Assembly (NCBI GenBank): GCA_003313425.1
Contig: NHZP01000020.1
Location: forward strand, 1-64,000
Direction: 5' to 3'
Length of the DNA: 64,000 nt
From: Pseudopyrenochaeta lycopersici
Taxonomy: Eukaryota > Ascomycota > Dothideomycetes > Pleosporales > Pseudopyrenochaetaceae
The notes below the pieces were generated by a model. That model saw only the letters and a program-made list of their open reading frames with translations. It did no database searches and was not told the origin of the DNA. Positions within the stretch are counted from its first letter, which is position 1. Every line of letters begins with the position of its first letter. Both the position numbers and the translations under genes were made by a program. Below, piece after piece: positions 13,311 through 25,129 of the stretch.

Positions 13311-13364
13311 TTTATTTCATGTAAGTTGGGCGTGTTTTGATGGCAGTGGGTTGGTAGGCAGTAT

Positions 13365-13461
13365 TTTGGATCATTGAGCGTGTGCGATCATTGAGCTAGT
13401 AGGGCCGTGCTCCGCACGGCCTTTCTCGAAGAGAAACTGAGAATCAGCCATTGGGGCCGAG
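13365..13461 (-). repeat. Right terminal inverted repeat of the pogo-type element
   Basis: It matches 10823-10919 in reverse. The hairpin is kept, but its 3-nt loop reads TCC on the plus strand in both repeats, so the loop is the one place where the two repeats are not inverted copies. Confidence 0.88.
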
Positions 13462-13463
13462 TA

Positions 13464-13939
13464 CAGCTATTACTTCCTCCGCGCGCTAATTAATTAAATC
13501 TATTTATTATTGTAACTACTCTTCGCGAGCCTAAGCAACGCGCAGCTCTTCTAGAGCTTTTTTATACGCCTTTATCGTAACTTCTTATATATTCTTAGAT
13601 TCTTTTATCTATTCCTAAAGCTTCGTCTTCTAATCTACTAATTATTTAAATTTAGACTTAGTAACTCGCACGTTACAACGTTACTCTTAACGCAGACACT
13701 CGCTACATTTCCTAGAATAAACATAGACCTTACACACCTAATTATACTTCACGCACATCGCGCACTTTTAAACTATAGCTTCCCTAAAAAAGTTAATAAA
13801 ATTACAGAGACGTTAGTAACAAATAGTGCTAGACACCTATAGATGTTTAGGCATAGCGAGACATAATACAGTAAGAAGTAGGAAACGCCCGCGTCATATA
13901 ATAAGCACTAAGGACAGCGCTAGAACAGGAGGGGGATAG
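13464..13939 (+). other. Element A 3' non-coding sequence, right of the pogo insertion
   Basis: This 476-bp stretch up to the 3' LTR is matched in reverse by element B 31514-31990. I see no frame in it. It ends in the purine stretch AGGAGGGGGATAG, the likely plus-strand priming site. Confidence 0.7.
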
Positions 13940-14328
13940 TGTTACGATCCTGCCAGGACCCTGTCCTAGTAGCCCCAACTGGACCTCACCAAGTATTAGA
14001 CAACAACCGAGGTCACGTAACGTGCTCAGTTAATCAGTCTGATTAGTGACACTAAGCACCCCAAGCACACTAAGCAACATGCATAACCTCTATATATATA
14101 GATCACCATAATAGACCCTTATAGCCTAGTATGTTCAACTTAATATTATACTCTACAGTATAGTAATAGCAATACTAATTATTCTTAACCCTTAGTACTC
14201 TTTACAGAAGCACCCTCTTACTATCTTAGTATTAAACCCCCTTCTATCTAGTCCCTCACTCTATCCCGGAGAACTAACCTTGCAATCTTATTAGCTATCC
14301 TCACCGATAGCTTTTAAGATTCGTCACA
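13940..14328 (+). repeat. 3' LTR of element A
   Basis: The LTR is 389 bp. Here the right (outer) half keeps C and G (CCTTGCAATC, CTCACCGATAG, TTCGTCACA) and the left (inner) half is converted (CCTAGTAGCCCC, CACGTAACG), the mirror of the 5' LTR. Confidence 0.93.
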
Positions 14329-17300
14329 CTAAGATAGATATAGAAGATAAGTTTTATAACTTCTAGGAAAATTACATGCTTAACTAGTAATATTACAGCT
14401 TAGTTATAAGCCTTAATTACGTAGACAGTAATAATATTATTATAAGGGCGTTTCCTAAGGACTTCTTAGAAACTGCAGAAGTCTGTGCAGCTAGTTAAAA
14501 AGTAATACTAAGTAAAGATAAAACTCTAGAACGAGTTCGCTAAGGCGAGGTATAAAAGCCTACGCAGCTATAAAAGATTTTAGCTAGATAACTACTAAGA
14601 AACTAAAATAAAGAGCTAAGCTAATTTATAGAGAAAGGGCTAATTACTTTAGCTACGCCTACTTTAAGATAAAGATATAAGGGCGATAAGATTATACATA
14701 ATATAGGACCCGCGGGCGTGCCTGTTATAACGCTGCATAGAGAAGCAATAGTTACTGCTAAGCCGCTACCCTATTAGATACTAGATTACCTTAAGCTACC
14801 TATTAATTACGCGTATTAAGGTAAAGAAAAGAAGGTTTAATTCTAAGAGACTTATAATAAAGAATAAAGCCTAGAAATCTACTAACTATCTAGGATTATA
14901 TTAGCTATCTTAAAGTAAGAAGTATAAGGATTAACTATAAGAGACTTACTTAGGCAGAATAATATTAAAGGCTAGGTTAGAAAGCTCCTTTAGGAAGAAG
15001 AAGGAACTAAGAAACGTCCTATAGAAGTAAACGTAATAGTTTTAGTAAGCTAGCTAATTAGGAGCCGCCCTAGGTGCGCTAAGCTTAACCTAGGAAGCTC
15101 TGTAATTAGCTAGAACTATCTAAACTCTAATAAACGTAAGGAACCTAAACCCTAAGTATTAAAATGTAACGTAATTATAACTGTACATAACGCGCAGCAG
15201 TAATATATTATTAATAGTAAATCTAACACCTAGATTAATAGGGATAAGGTTATAGTAAAGAGGGCAGCTACGCAGGAAAGGCTTAGAGGAATAAGACTAA
15301 TACATTATAACCTTCCTATTTGTTAGGCATCGTTTAACAGGAACGCTGTAAAATACCTTATTAACACAGGTTTGTAAATAAACCTCTTAAGATTAAGTAC
15401 AGTATAAGCCTTAAGCATTATCTATAAGGCTATAGAGTAACACCCTAGGTAGATAAATAGGATTATAAGTATAACGGGAGACACTAACGCCTTTATTAGC
15501 ACGGCTTAGGACGTCCTAGTTAAAGTAGGGGAGGTTATTATAAGGACGCACTTCTAAATAATAGCTAATCTAATAAGGTTAGCTATCCTTAGTAATCCTT
15601 AGTGTTCTACAGTAAGGTTAGCTATCTAGTATAACGTATATAGTTAGGTCACGTGTTAAATAATCTCTAAGGATAGAATGAGGAACGCAGTCTTCTTAGC
15701 ATTAGATCTGACACCCTTTTACCTAAGTATAGTAGTAGTAGATTCTAATAACTTAGAAAACTAGATGCGAGCGCACAGATAGGGGAAGTGCGTTCGCATA
15801 CTAACATTAACATCCTAGAAAATAAGGATATCAGTAACATTGCTTAAGCTAAGTATTACTAGGAAGTCTATCTTATTAATAATAAGTTAGATTTTAGAGA
15901 CTTTTCGCACTTATTTACTATACGAGACAGAAGTAAGTTATAAGTATAAAAGGACTATACTGCGTTATAACTTATCTTATTAAACGCAACAGCTAGTCTA
16001 GAAGTAAGCCTTAAAAGTATTATGTGCGAACTAAACTGCTAAACTTAGAGCTAGTAAAGACAGTAGTTATAAGTTAATACAATGTATAAGAAGGTAGCAG
16101 ATAAAGTAAGGCTAATTAATAAGCTGCGCCTCCTAGAACTAATAGAATTTAGAAGGGAAGACTAGCTAGAAATTGTAGTTAAGAACTAGTTACTTTACTT
16201 AAGCCTAAAGGGACCTAGCCTAGGACCTTCTAATTATCTCTTTAAATAATAATACGCAGATTTTCTATAAGAGTCTTACCTTACTTCTAAATAAATAAAT
16301 TAACTAAAGCTTAGATCCCTGCAGGCCTAAGAAAAGTAGTTAATACTAGATATATTAATAAATTAAGAAGTAGTAATAGCCTTTACCTTTACTAAATTAG
16401 GAAGGATTAGTAAAGACGTGTACCCGCTATATAAGATAAAGACAATACCTTATAAAGTATAGCAGGTTAAGTCTTTTCTTATGCTAAGAGGGATTAAGGA
16501 AGAGGTAGTAGTAATATTTTAAGAAAGAATTAACTAAGGAACTCTTAAATAGTGTAATAGTTAGTATAGGAACCTATAGTTCCTAGTTACTAAGAAAGAC
16601 AAGAAGTACTAGCTTATTAACAACGCGGTTTATATAAATAAGGTTTTAATACAGGATGTAAATCTCCTACTAATAGCTAACGAATTCTTAGAATAATTTA
16701 CTAGATGCAAGATCCTCTCTTTTATAGATCTGTTTTTAAGATATAATTAGATTACACTTTACTCTAACAGTAGAGATATAACTATATTCTAGACGCTAAT
16801 TAGGTTATTAAGATTATGCATGATAGTTTAAGGAGCTATAAACTTAGTTAGTACTTTTTAGCAGATAATAATAAAAATCCTAATTAGATATTAGCCTTAT
16901 ACTGCGCTATTCCTAGATAATATTACGTATAGTAGCTTAAAATTAACGTATAATAACAAAGAAGCATTACTAGGAGTTTAAAGATATATACTAGAATATA
17001 TCTAACAGCTAGATAGGGTACTTACTAATATTAAAAGAGCTAGAGCTATAGTTTTAGGGATAAAGTGTTACTAGGGAATAGATAGGCTAGGTATCGTTAG
17101 ATATAAAGTAAGTACTAAAGGAAGGTATCTAGATTACTAGAAAGTAGCTAAGATTTAAGATTAGCCTAAATACAGGAATGTAAAAGAAGTGCGGATGTTC
17201 CTTAGAATATATATCTATTATTATATCTAGGTACTAAGTTTTATAATTTAAGTAAAACTATTATTTACCCTTTTATAAAATAAAATAGAATAGGCATAGG

Positions 17301-17988
17301 AATTACTGTAATAAGAAGTAATGCAGGATCTAAAAAATAAAATTACTAATACTCTTATATTAGCTAGCCTAGATTATAAATATAGATAGAAATTCTACCT
17401 TAAGGTTAATAAGAGTAAAGAAGGTGTAGGAGCTGTACTTAAGTAGGAAGGTAAGGATAGGAAGCGTTATCCTTATTAGTTTAAAAGTATAATATAGTTA
17501 TAAGCTAAAAGTTAGTAGTATTTAACTAAGCTTAAATATAGGGCGGTGCTTTAGGCGCTAAAGAAATTCAGAACTTAGCTATATAGGTAGAACTTTATAA
17601 TTAAGATAGACGCGCAGACGTTAATCGCGCAGTTAAACTAATTATTAGCTAAGACGCTAGGATCTGTTATAAATAGATAGATAGCCGCAATTCTTATATA
17701 AGAATTTAATATTAAGTACGTGCCTAGTAAAAAGTATGTAGTAGCTAACGCATTATTACGGTACTTAAAACCTAACAGATAGGAACTACTAGATTAGATA
17801 GAGGATAATTTAGAGGAATACGTTAAACACCTAATTAGCGCGATAGATAAGGTGCCACCTATTTAAGGACGGGCCTTAAAGAACAAATACTTAAACACTT
17901 TAGAGGAAATCGCCTAATTCCTCCTATTACTAAAACTTCTACCTAATCTTATAAGGAAGGAACTTTAAGTATAGAAAAAGAAAGCTAT
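14329..17988 (+). pseudogene. Gypsy E gag C-terminus, protease, reverse transcriptase, RNase H
   Basis: The frame resumes after element A and its CTAAG duplication. A protease-like stretch lies near 15355 (KYLINTGL, where DTGS-type residues are expected). RT covers about 16380-17200 (LSFIDLFLRYN-like core; active site at 16910-16921 reads FLDN instead of FLDD). RNase H follows to about 17780, ending in the typical region before the integrase. Trp and Gln positions are TAG or TAA throughout. The run is cut at 17988 by the solo LTR and resumes at 18461. Confidence 0.85.
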
Positions 17989-18456
17989 TGTGCCGATGCA
18001 CTTGGTGACCTGGTTACCTGGCTACTAAGGGCATCTCAGCTAGTTAGATGCAGCAGTTCAGATGCAGCAGTTCAGATGCAGCAGCTCAGGCCACAGCAGC
18101 TTAGGCCACAACAGCTCAGACTTCAAGGCAATTAAGCGAGATTAGCAGAAAAATAAGGATATAAGGAGGCAGGCAGGCAGAGGAATCCAGCAGGGGAACA
18201 TCTAAGGATCTACTACCTAGAAAAACACCCAGAAAACATCTACAAAAAAAAAGTAATTAAGACAGTACAGACAGATAGACGGATACAGCTACTACAGATA
18301 CAGTTATTACCTACCCCCCCCCCTTATTGTTCATCCTTGTTTACCTACCTCCTACCTCTCATACCATCCTTGATGGGATGACTACCTAGCTGTGTTCAGT
18401 GTGCTCAAGGCTACCATCGACAGGGAGAAGCTTGCTGAGGCCTCTGTTCCTGCACA
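17989..18456 (+). mobile_element. Solo LTR related to element E, little mutated
   Basis: This 468-bp sequence begins TGTGCCGATGCACTTGG and ends CTCTGTTCCTGCACA, like the E LTRs. It is flanked by a perfect 4-bp duplication CTAT (17985-17988 and 18457-18460). The middle differs from the E LTRs and holds three tandem copies of a 14-bp unit (GATGCAGCAGTTCA, about 18046-18087) and a run of nine C (about 18315-18323). CpA and TpG are abundant, in strong contrast to both flanks. No internal region or second LTR is present, so it is best read as a solo LTR left by LTR-LTR recombination. Confidence 0.85.
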
Positions 18457-19990
18457 CTATAAACTTCTTTATTAGAGATAGCTATCTATTTAGAAAAATG
18501 TCACGAAACATTGTAGTCTGCAGGGTAGTTAATAACCCTAACTTATGAGCAGCAGCTATAAGCGACATCTATAAAGTTATCAGACATTAAGGCGTTACAG
18601 GCGTGTACAGCATAATAGTATAAAGGTATTAGTAGAAAAGCATGTACGGCGACGTTAAGCTTTAAATATTAGCCTATAAAGAATACTAACTAAGATCTTC
18701 TAAGCGCATAGTAGACATGCTTACTAACACCTATAGTTACGCGCTGTAGGAATTAATTGTAATTAACGTAGTATACATGCTAGAGTAAAACAGAAAGAGA
18801 TTTCTAGTCCTTGCTAGGGAATACCTATCTAGATAGGTTAAAGGTCGCGCAATCCCTAATAATAAGTCCTTAACTATTATAAAGTTTATCTATAAAGAAA
18901 TTATATGCAGATAGAGTATAATAAGGAAATTAATAGTAGATAGAGGACCTAATTTTACTAAAGTTGTTGTAGCCCTTGCTAAGATATATAAGATTAGGCG
19001 CGTCTAATTATTAGCTTATAACCCTTAAGTAATAGGCAAAGTTAAAGGCGGTTATAAACTAATTATGAATACGCTTACTAAGTTACTAGGATTATAGGTT
19101 ATAAATCTCCTAGCTATGTTGTTAGCAGACAGGATATTAATCTAGGAATAAACTAGGTATTTAGCCTTCTAACTTATTACTAGATAAAACCCAGTCCTGC
19201 TAATTAAGCTGGCCTTACTAACCTAGTAGATACTTCCCTTCTACTAAATCTATAATAAAGAATATCTTCTTATAGTATAAGTAATACAGATTAACCTTAG
19301 AGACTAGCTTATTAAAGAGGTAGTTATAAAAACTAAGTAAATACGTACGGCGAAAAAGGAATACTAGGATAATTATAAAGAAATTAAATAATAAGAGATA
19401 AAGGATAGAGACTTAGTCCTGCTATAGGATTTAATACGTAAGATTAATATATCTAGGTTAAGAAAACTAACTATAAGATAGTTAGGTCTATATTAAATCT
19501 TAGAAGTATTTAAGGATTAAGGTACCTACAGACTTAAAGACCTTAATAGATTAAGGTTCGCCTACACTACGCTAGGTTATTATTTAAAGCTATTTATCTA
19601 GAGAGACCTGTTAAATATAGCTACTAAAGACTAAAGAAGAATAAAATTATAGGAACTATTATTATAGGAAGAGGTACACCTCTTTTAAGAGCTACTGGCT
19701 TAGTTTAACTAGTCTTAAGATAAACTAGGTAACGATAAGCCTGAAGTAGAGGGAGGTCGCCTACGAAACCTTAAATCTAGAAAATTAGTTAATTAAGACC
19801 TAGTTATAATATTAGATACAGTAACCTACCTAAACTATATATTAGTCTAAGTTATACTAAGGAGGTTAATAATAATAGAGAAAGAGGCGTATTCTAAAGA
19901 ATTTATAGATTCTGAATCTAATATAACGTCTAAAGATAAACTATTATAAGCTAAGGGACGGCTAAAAGTCTCTAAGTAAGGGAGGGGAAG
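18457..19990 (+). pseudogene. Gypsy E integrase and pol C-terminus
   Basis: The integrase core is recognisable: REYLSR near 18815, VDRGPNF near 18937 (second catalytic Asp), and GKVKGGY near 19035, where a Glu is expected and Lys is found. The tail runs to about 19985 and ends in a basic GRLKVSK stretch. It is followed by the purine run GGGAGGGGAAGG. RIP-type stops occur throughout. Confidence 0.8.
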
Positions 19991-20380
19991 GTAATATAAG
20001 TAAGTAAAATTACCTTATATATTTATAATATAATAGGAAATAAATAGGCAGTAAGCTATTATAGATGTAAATTTTAGATGCCTAGCGTAGGTGTTAGCTA
20101 ATTAGGACCTGCCTTAGGTGCGACTAGCGTGACCTAGGAAACCCTGTAATTAGCTGACGCGCTAACTTTACATTTACGCCTACTAATAACAAAATAAATA
20201 GTTAAAAAGCGATAAAAATTACCTGTCGTAATTAGTATAGGTAAAGGCGAGGTTAAGAAATAATGTACAGCAATAAAAGGATAAAAACCCCGCCTGCAAA
20301 TCTTATTACTTCTCTTTTTTAATAATTAACATCTTGCTAGCAGCTAACTATTAACCCTTACTAGATGCTGCTATATTTTA
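19991..20380 (+). other. Element E spacer after pol
   Basis: No frame can be followed here. A block at 20095-20160 resembles 15055-15120 in the gag-protease region of the same element (shared AGCTAATTAGGA, CTAGGTGCG and CTGTAATTAGCT). I see no second copy that would make it an LTR pair. Confidence 0.45.
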
Positions 20381-23300
20381 TAAACTAGTTCAACTAAGCA
20401 AATAATTATAAGCAGTTCTAGGAGGGACCTACCAGGCACCCTACCTTAATAATCTGTTGTGCTAAAACTCCTACCGCTGCCTCAGACTCTAGGCTTATCA
20501 GATAAGTTAGCAACTTACTTAAATATATCTAACTAGCCTTAATTAACATAGTAAATTACGCGTGTACTTAATTGCGGTATTAACTTCTAGAATTACAGAT
20601 AATACGTTATACCTTAGAAGGGCAGGACTACATTTAAAGACTTCTACGAGGAACTAGTTAAGTAACTATCGCACGTTTAGAAACACATAGTAACTAAGTA
20701 GATAATCTCTTGCAGCTTATACGTTAACGAACTCCTTAACCTAGTTAGTGCGGCTACTTAGGTATTTAAGAATAACGCGGCCCTTATAGCTAAATTCAGA
20801 GGTATATACTAGTTTAACGCCTAGTTTCCTATAGTTAAAGATATTAAGGACTATTAAGCTAAGCGAGGCAGCGAGTTGCGATTAGCTATAAGCTACCTTA
20901 AGAGCTTACATAAGCCTCTTTTTAATTAGGTTATTAGTGTATACATAAGTTTAGTTATATACAGCTATTTAGGCGTTACTAACCTTATATTCCTCCTGTA
21001 ATAAGTTAAGATTATAGACCTTACGCCGTACCTTAACACGGAACTTATCCTACAACTCTAAGATCTAAAAAGGCGTTAAGACAAGTTTATAAACGTAACT
21101 AATATTAGTAATATAAAAGTAACTTTATAAATAATTCCTGCCTATATAACTTAATTATAGGATAATAAGAACTTAAGGGCGTTAGCTACTAAGAACGGGG
21201 TTTAAAAAGGTAACACAGACGTTTATACTTATACGCGCGAGAATAATAATAAGCACCTATTCTAGAAAGGAGTACTAAAATAGTTTAGGAAGCTTAAATA
21301 CTTAAGTAAGACGCGCACTAATATAGTTATAAAGGATAACTAATAGCTTATTAAATAAGGACTCTAGATACATATGTACAGGCTTATTATTCCTTAGATT
21401 CGCGCTATTAAAGTCGTAAGATTAAGTAGGTAATTAAGTTAGTCCTCCTATTAAGGCAGTCTAGGAGTATAGTTACCTATTAAGTATTAGTAACTCTAAA
21501 GTAAGTTATAATCTATAAGGAGCTATTAATATTTATAGCACGCGTCTATTAATAAGATTATCTAGTCCCCTTAACTTACTTCTTATCTAGAGGCAGAACT
21601 AATCTAATTAAATAATATTAGGGTAACTTTAAGAAAAGATGTTATATATCTAGGTAACTAATTACGATTAATGCTGTTAGCCCTAGAACTAATTAGCTTA
21701 AGGTAAACTTACGCAGCTACTTAATTAGAGACAGCTAAGCAGGGACGCTTAAAGCGCTTAACGTAAACCTAGATATCCTAGAAAGTATTAAAGGATAAGA
21801 AGATTCTATTATTTTAGCTTTTACCCCGCATACTTCTTATAAGTATAAGAATAAGGAATCTATTATAGCTAAAATACTTTTATAAATAAAGCTGTATAAG
21901 AAGGTTAAGATCTAGAAGTAGTTTAAGCTCCTAGAGGAATAGTACTATAAAACTATTAACTACAGTTAACTATTAGATAAGTAAAGTAACTGTGTACCTA
22001 ATCCTAATTATATCTGTTACTTTTACTCTACCTATATTACGTCTTATATAGGGGTATTCTATTACAGCATAAACTACTATTAGATCTAGGAAGTCTTACT
22101 TATCCTATACCTCTATAAAGATAAGATTAGAGAATATTAAGCTAACCTAGTTATATAAGTCCTTTTTATAAAGTCGCACTAAAGTAGCTGCACCTATAAG
22201 GATCTTAAGAGCTACTAATATAGGCCTGTACAGACTACACTTAATATTAACTAAGAAGTATTTATAGGGATAATAAAGCTTTAACCTTTAATTAATAAAT
22301 TTAAATAAATAGGGAGTATTATCTGCGACGTCTTTAGCTAAATCTAGAAGGATAAGGAACTAGTTAAAATTATTAATAAAAGCTTTAAGATATATAACTA
22401 CTATACTCGCTAGATTAGTAGTAAAGATAACCTTAGTTAGGGACGTATAATATATTACTTGTTACCGCAGCAGCTAGTCTGCGGAGATCTTGAATATTAC
22501 CTAATCTATACAGCTATTTAAAGGGAGCCTTACCTTATCTTATACCTATACTACGCTAAATATATAAAACTAGGTAATAAGACTTACTTCTGCTACGTTA
22601 ATCTTAACATTACTTAGGCAGTTTACTCTAGACGCGGGGTAGACATAATTTAAGGCAGTATCTCTTTTAATAATAAGGACAAACATAACTATACTAAGAT
22701 ATTACTAGGCTTCTATAATATTATTAATAGTTACTAAGAATAGCGTAAGAACTTAAGTTAAGATAATAGCACAGGGCTAATTAAATTATAGAGTAATGCT
22801 ATACACTTCTTACAGGAACTAAGGGAGAAGTAGCCTAACGTATAATAGACAAAGCAGCTATATAAATAAGGTAAGGTAAGGATTTTAGATCTACGCCTGC
22901 CTTATAGCTTAACTAGACTATCTACTATTAAATAATAAACTATACTACCCTAGTACGTAAAAGTTAATAATAACATAGAAACTATAGAGGTTCCTAAGAT
23001 AGGCAGCTACTAATTAATTATAACTACTTATTAGCACCTTACTAAGGCCCTATGCACGCCCTCTAGTTACCTAAATAAATATAGAGGTATTAAATAGCCT
23101 TTCTTAGGAGCTACGCAACCTATTTATAGTTATCCTATCTTATAAGTAGTAGGTGGCCTTATTAGGTGGGATAACCCTGTTATTTAAGATACTATGCATG
23201 ATATCTTTAACCTAGACATAAGTACTTACAAAGATATTATAGCAGAAATCTAAGCTAGCTAAAAAGAGACTATAAGGATAGTAAAATATTACTAGAAGAT

Positions 23301-23900
23301 TATTAAGATATATAAAGAAGCTGCGTATTAATTAGATAGTAATATTCCTTCTTAGTCCTACTTCTTTAATAAAGGAAAGCACCTAACTTAGATAAGTAAA
23401 TAGTATATTTATAATAGAGAAGTTAATAAGGATACAGCCTTATCGTAACTCCTTAACAAATTAAGCTAGGAGGAACGAGCTTAGCCTAATGCGCTTAACT
23501 AATAAATAGCGTCTCTAAGCACCCGTCGCCCTTATAGTAGAACCTTATTAGTAGGTTTACTATTAAGCCTATTAAGTTCTCTAGTAAGCATGTCGCCGCC
23601 AACTCCTCGCCCTACTAGGCTTCCTGTTACCTACAACAAGCTTTATAAGGACTTATCACTAATAACTAGGCCTGCTAGGAAGTTAACTTAGTAGCTAGGA
23701 AGGAGTAAAGGAAGTAAAGGGACTTAACGCAGCTAGTAGATTTAGAGCTAAAAGGTTAAGTAAATCTAAGAGATAGAGGATAAAGAGTAAGAGATATAAG
23801 GAGATAAGGTGTAGGTTAGGGGACAGTCTAAGATCTCTTTCCTTTATAGTTATTTATATTCTATCTTAGGTTAAGTTAACCTTTTTCCTTTATTATTTTC
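20380..23900 (+). pseudogene. Extra former coding region of element E, downstream of integrase
   Basis: Long stretches read as protein if TAG and TAA are taken as mutated Gln or Trp codons: roughly 20600-21430, and 21990 to about 23880 in one continuous frame. This is far more than a Gypsy element needs after integrase. In the second stretch, TYFCYVNLNI (about 22580-22610) is followed by SRRGVDII, GSISFNNKD and LLGFYNIINSY (to about 22735). With the common RIP changes (His to Tyr, Asp to Asn) the first could have been an H-x-D motif and the last a distal His, the layout of 2-oxoglutarate/Fe(II) dioxygenases. That reading is inference. No product is assigned, and the C-terminus is proline- and arginine-rich. 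Confidence 0.4.
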
Positions 23901-23966
23901 TTTTATTTTACCTCTTATAATAGGATGCTAAGCTTTATAGGGTAAAGCTCTTAAGTAGGGGAGGTA

Positions 23967-24294
23967 TATACTAATACACTTAGTAACGTAGTTACTAAGG
24001 GTATCTTAGCTAGGATTAGGTAGGCTTAGCCAGGAAATCTAGGTATAAAGGTAGATAGATAGGACCTCCTTAGGAGGTATTAAATCTACTAAGTACTACC
24101 CACGCTGTACTGTTAAGTCCTGCTTCACTAGAGTCTTGAACATTCAATTTATCGTTGCCTATCCACCTTTGTCTACCTCGTTACCCGTCCCCGCACCTCA
24201 CTATCTCGGCCAACACGAGATACTTAGTTGCTTCCACTGCGCGCAAGGCTACCATCAAAAGGGAGAAGTTGGCTGAGGCCTCTGTTCCTGCACA
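23967..24294 (+). repeat. 3' LTR of element E
   Basis: The LTR is 328 bp. Its inner (left) end is heavily converted, TATACTAATACAC for TGTGCCGATGCAC. Its outer half keeps CpA and TpG (GAACATTCAATT, CTCGGCCAACACG). The purine stretch ends directly before it. Confidence 0.9.
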
Positions 24295-24656
24295 TTAGGA
24301 GAGGGAGGAAAGGAAAAAGAAAAAATAAACCTAGAAGGTAGAAGCCTGCCTAGGCTCCGCTAGGGTTACTAGTTAATCTAAGGCGCCTATAGTAGACTAT
24401 ACTATTAGAGAGAAACTAACTAAAATATTAACAGCTAGACAAGGAGCTTCCTTAGTAAACTCTAACTCTCTGTTGTTATGCATCTCTAACGCGAGACACA
24501 ACGCCTTCTTCTGCGCTCTTTCTTCCGCCTGCTTTAAAATCGCCTTATTCTAAAGTAACCGCGCGATTATAGTTACTAGTAACTTCTTATTATTATCTAC
24601 CTTCTTCTAGTACTTATTATAAGTTTTATCTAGAGAAGCCTAGGACATGTTTACAT
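24295..24656 (+). other. Element D sequence between E and the second hAT element
   Basis: It starts with the lysine- and glutamate-rich end of the chromodomain protein (to about 24330). About 330 bp of 3' non-coding sequence follows that does not match the tail of A or B. No gene is seen. Confidence 0.6.
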
Positions 24657-25129
24657 CAGGGATGCACAAAATTTAGTAATTAGTAAATCTAGTAATTACT
24701 TAGTAATTACTAATTTAGTAATGACTAATCAGTAAATAGTAATTACTAAAGGTACTTAGTAATTACTATTACTAATTACTAATTTTTACTTAGTAATTAC
24801 TAAAGGTACTTAGTAATTACTAAATTATAAATTAGTAAAAATTTAGTAATCTATATTTTATATTATATAGTTACTAGTAGTAAAATCTAGATTCTTTAAC
24901 TATTAGAGACTAGAATATGTTAATAAATTGTATATTAAAAAAAAAGTAATTAAATTTAAATAAAAAATCTTTATTAATCTATTAAACTAACTAAATTTAT
25001 AAAACTAACTAAATAAACACTACTATTATATATTAATAATATTTAGACTAAAATATCTTATTATTCTATATATTATAGTATAGTAATATATAATATTATA
25101 ATTATATAGTATAATACTATATTAAATTA

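Larger units (their letters stand above)
10823..13461 (-). mobile_element. pogo/Fot1-type (Tc1-mariner superfamily) DNA transposon
   Basis: The 2639-bp element has inverted repeats of about 97 bp (10823-10919 and 13365-13461) beginning CTCGGCCCCAATGGC. It is flanked by the dinucleotide duplication TA (10821-10822 and 13462-13463). The uninterrupted site is present in element B near 31990-32005 (CTCTATAGCTATTAC on the reverse strand) and has a single TA, so the insertion and its target are directly confirmed. Base composition is close to 50 percent GC with many intact CpA and TpG, unlike its host element. It carries one broken transposase gene on the minus strand. Confidence 0.93.
4651..14328 (+). 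mobile_element. Ty3/Gypsy chromovirus-type retrotransposon A
   Basis: Two 389-bp LTRs start TGTTACG and end in ACA. They are flanked by the 5-bp duplication CTAAG (4646-4650 and 14329-14333). Removing the pogo-type insertion and one TA leaves 7037 bp, exactly the length of element B after removing its own insertion, so both are full-length copies of one family. The order is gag, protease, RT, RNase H, integrase, chromodomain, then about 700 bp of non-coding 3' sequence. A purine stretch GGAGGGGGATAG precedes the 3' LTR. It is inserted in the gag region of element E. Confidence 0.93.
2345..24294 (+). mobile_element. Ty3/Gypsy retrotransposon E, about 11.8 kb after removing insertions
   Basis: It is bounded by two 328-bp LTRs (2345-2672 and 23967-24294), which start TGTGC and end GCACA, with a 4-bp target duplication TTAG (2341-2344 and 24295-24298). 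The internal order is gag, protease, reverse transcriptase, RNase H, integrase, the usual Gypsy order. About 3.5 kb of further former coding sequence follows the integrase. Element A (TSD CTAAG) and a solo LTR (TSD CTAT) are inserted in it. A polypurine stretch with GTAGGGGAGG directly precedes the 3' LTR. Confidence 0.88.

Noticed and set aside
20091..20370. Possible additional LTR beginning TGTTAGC after the E pol gene
   Set aside because: No second copy, no target duplication and no internal region could be found. It is kept only as a spacer with an internal similarity.
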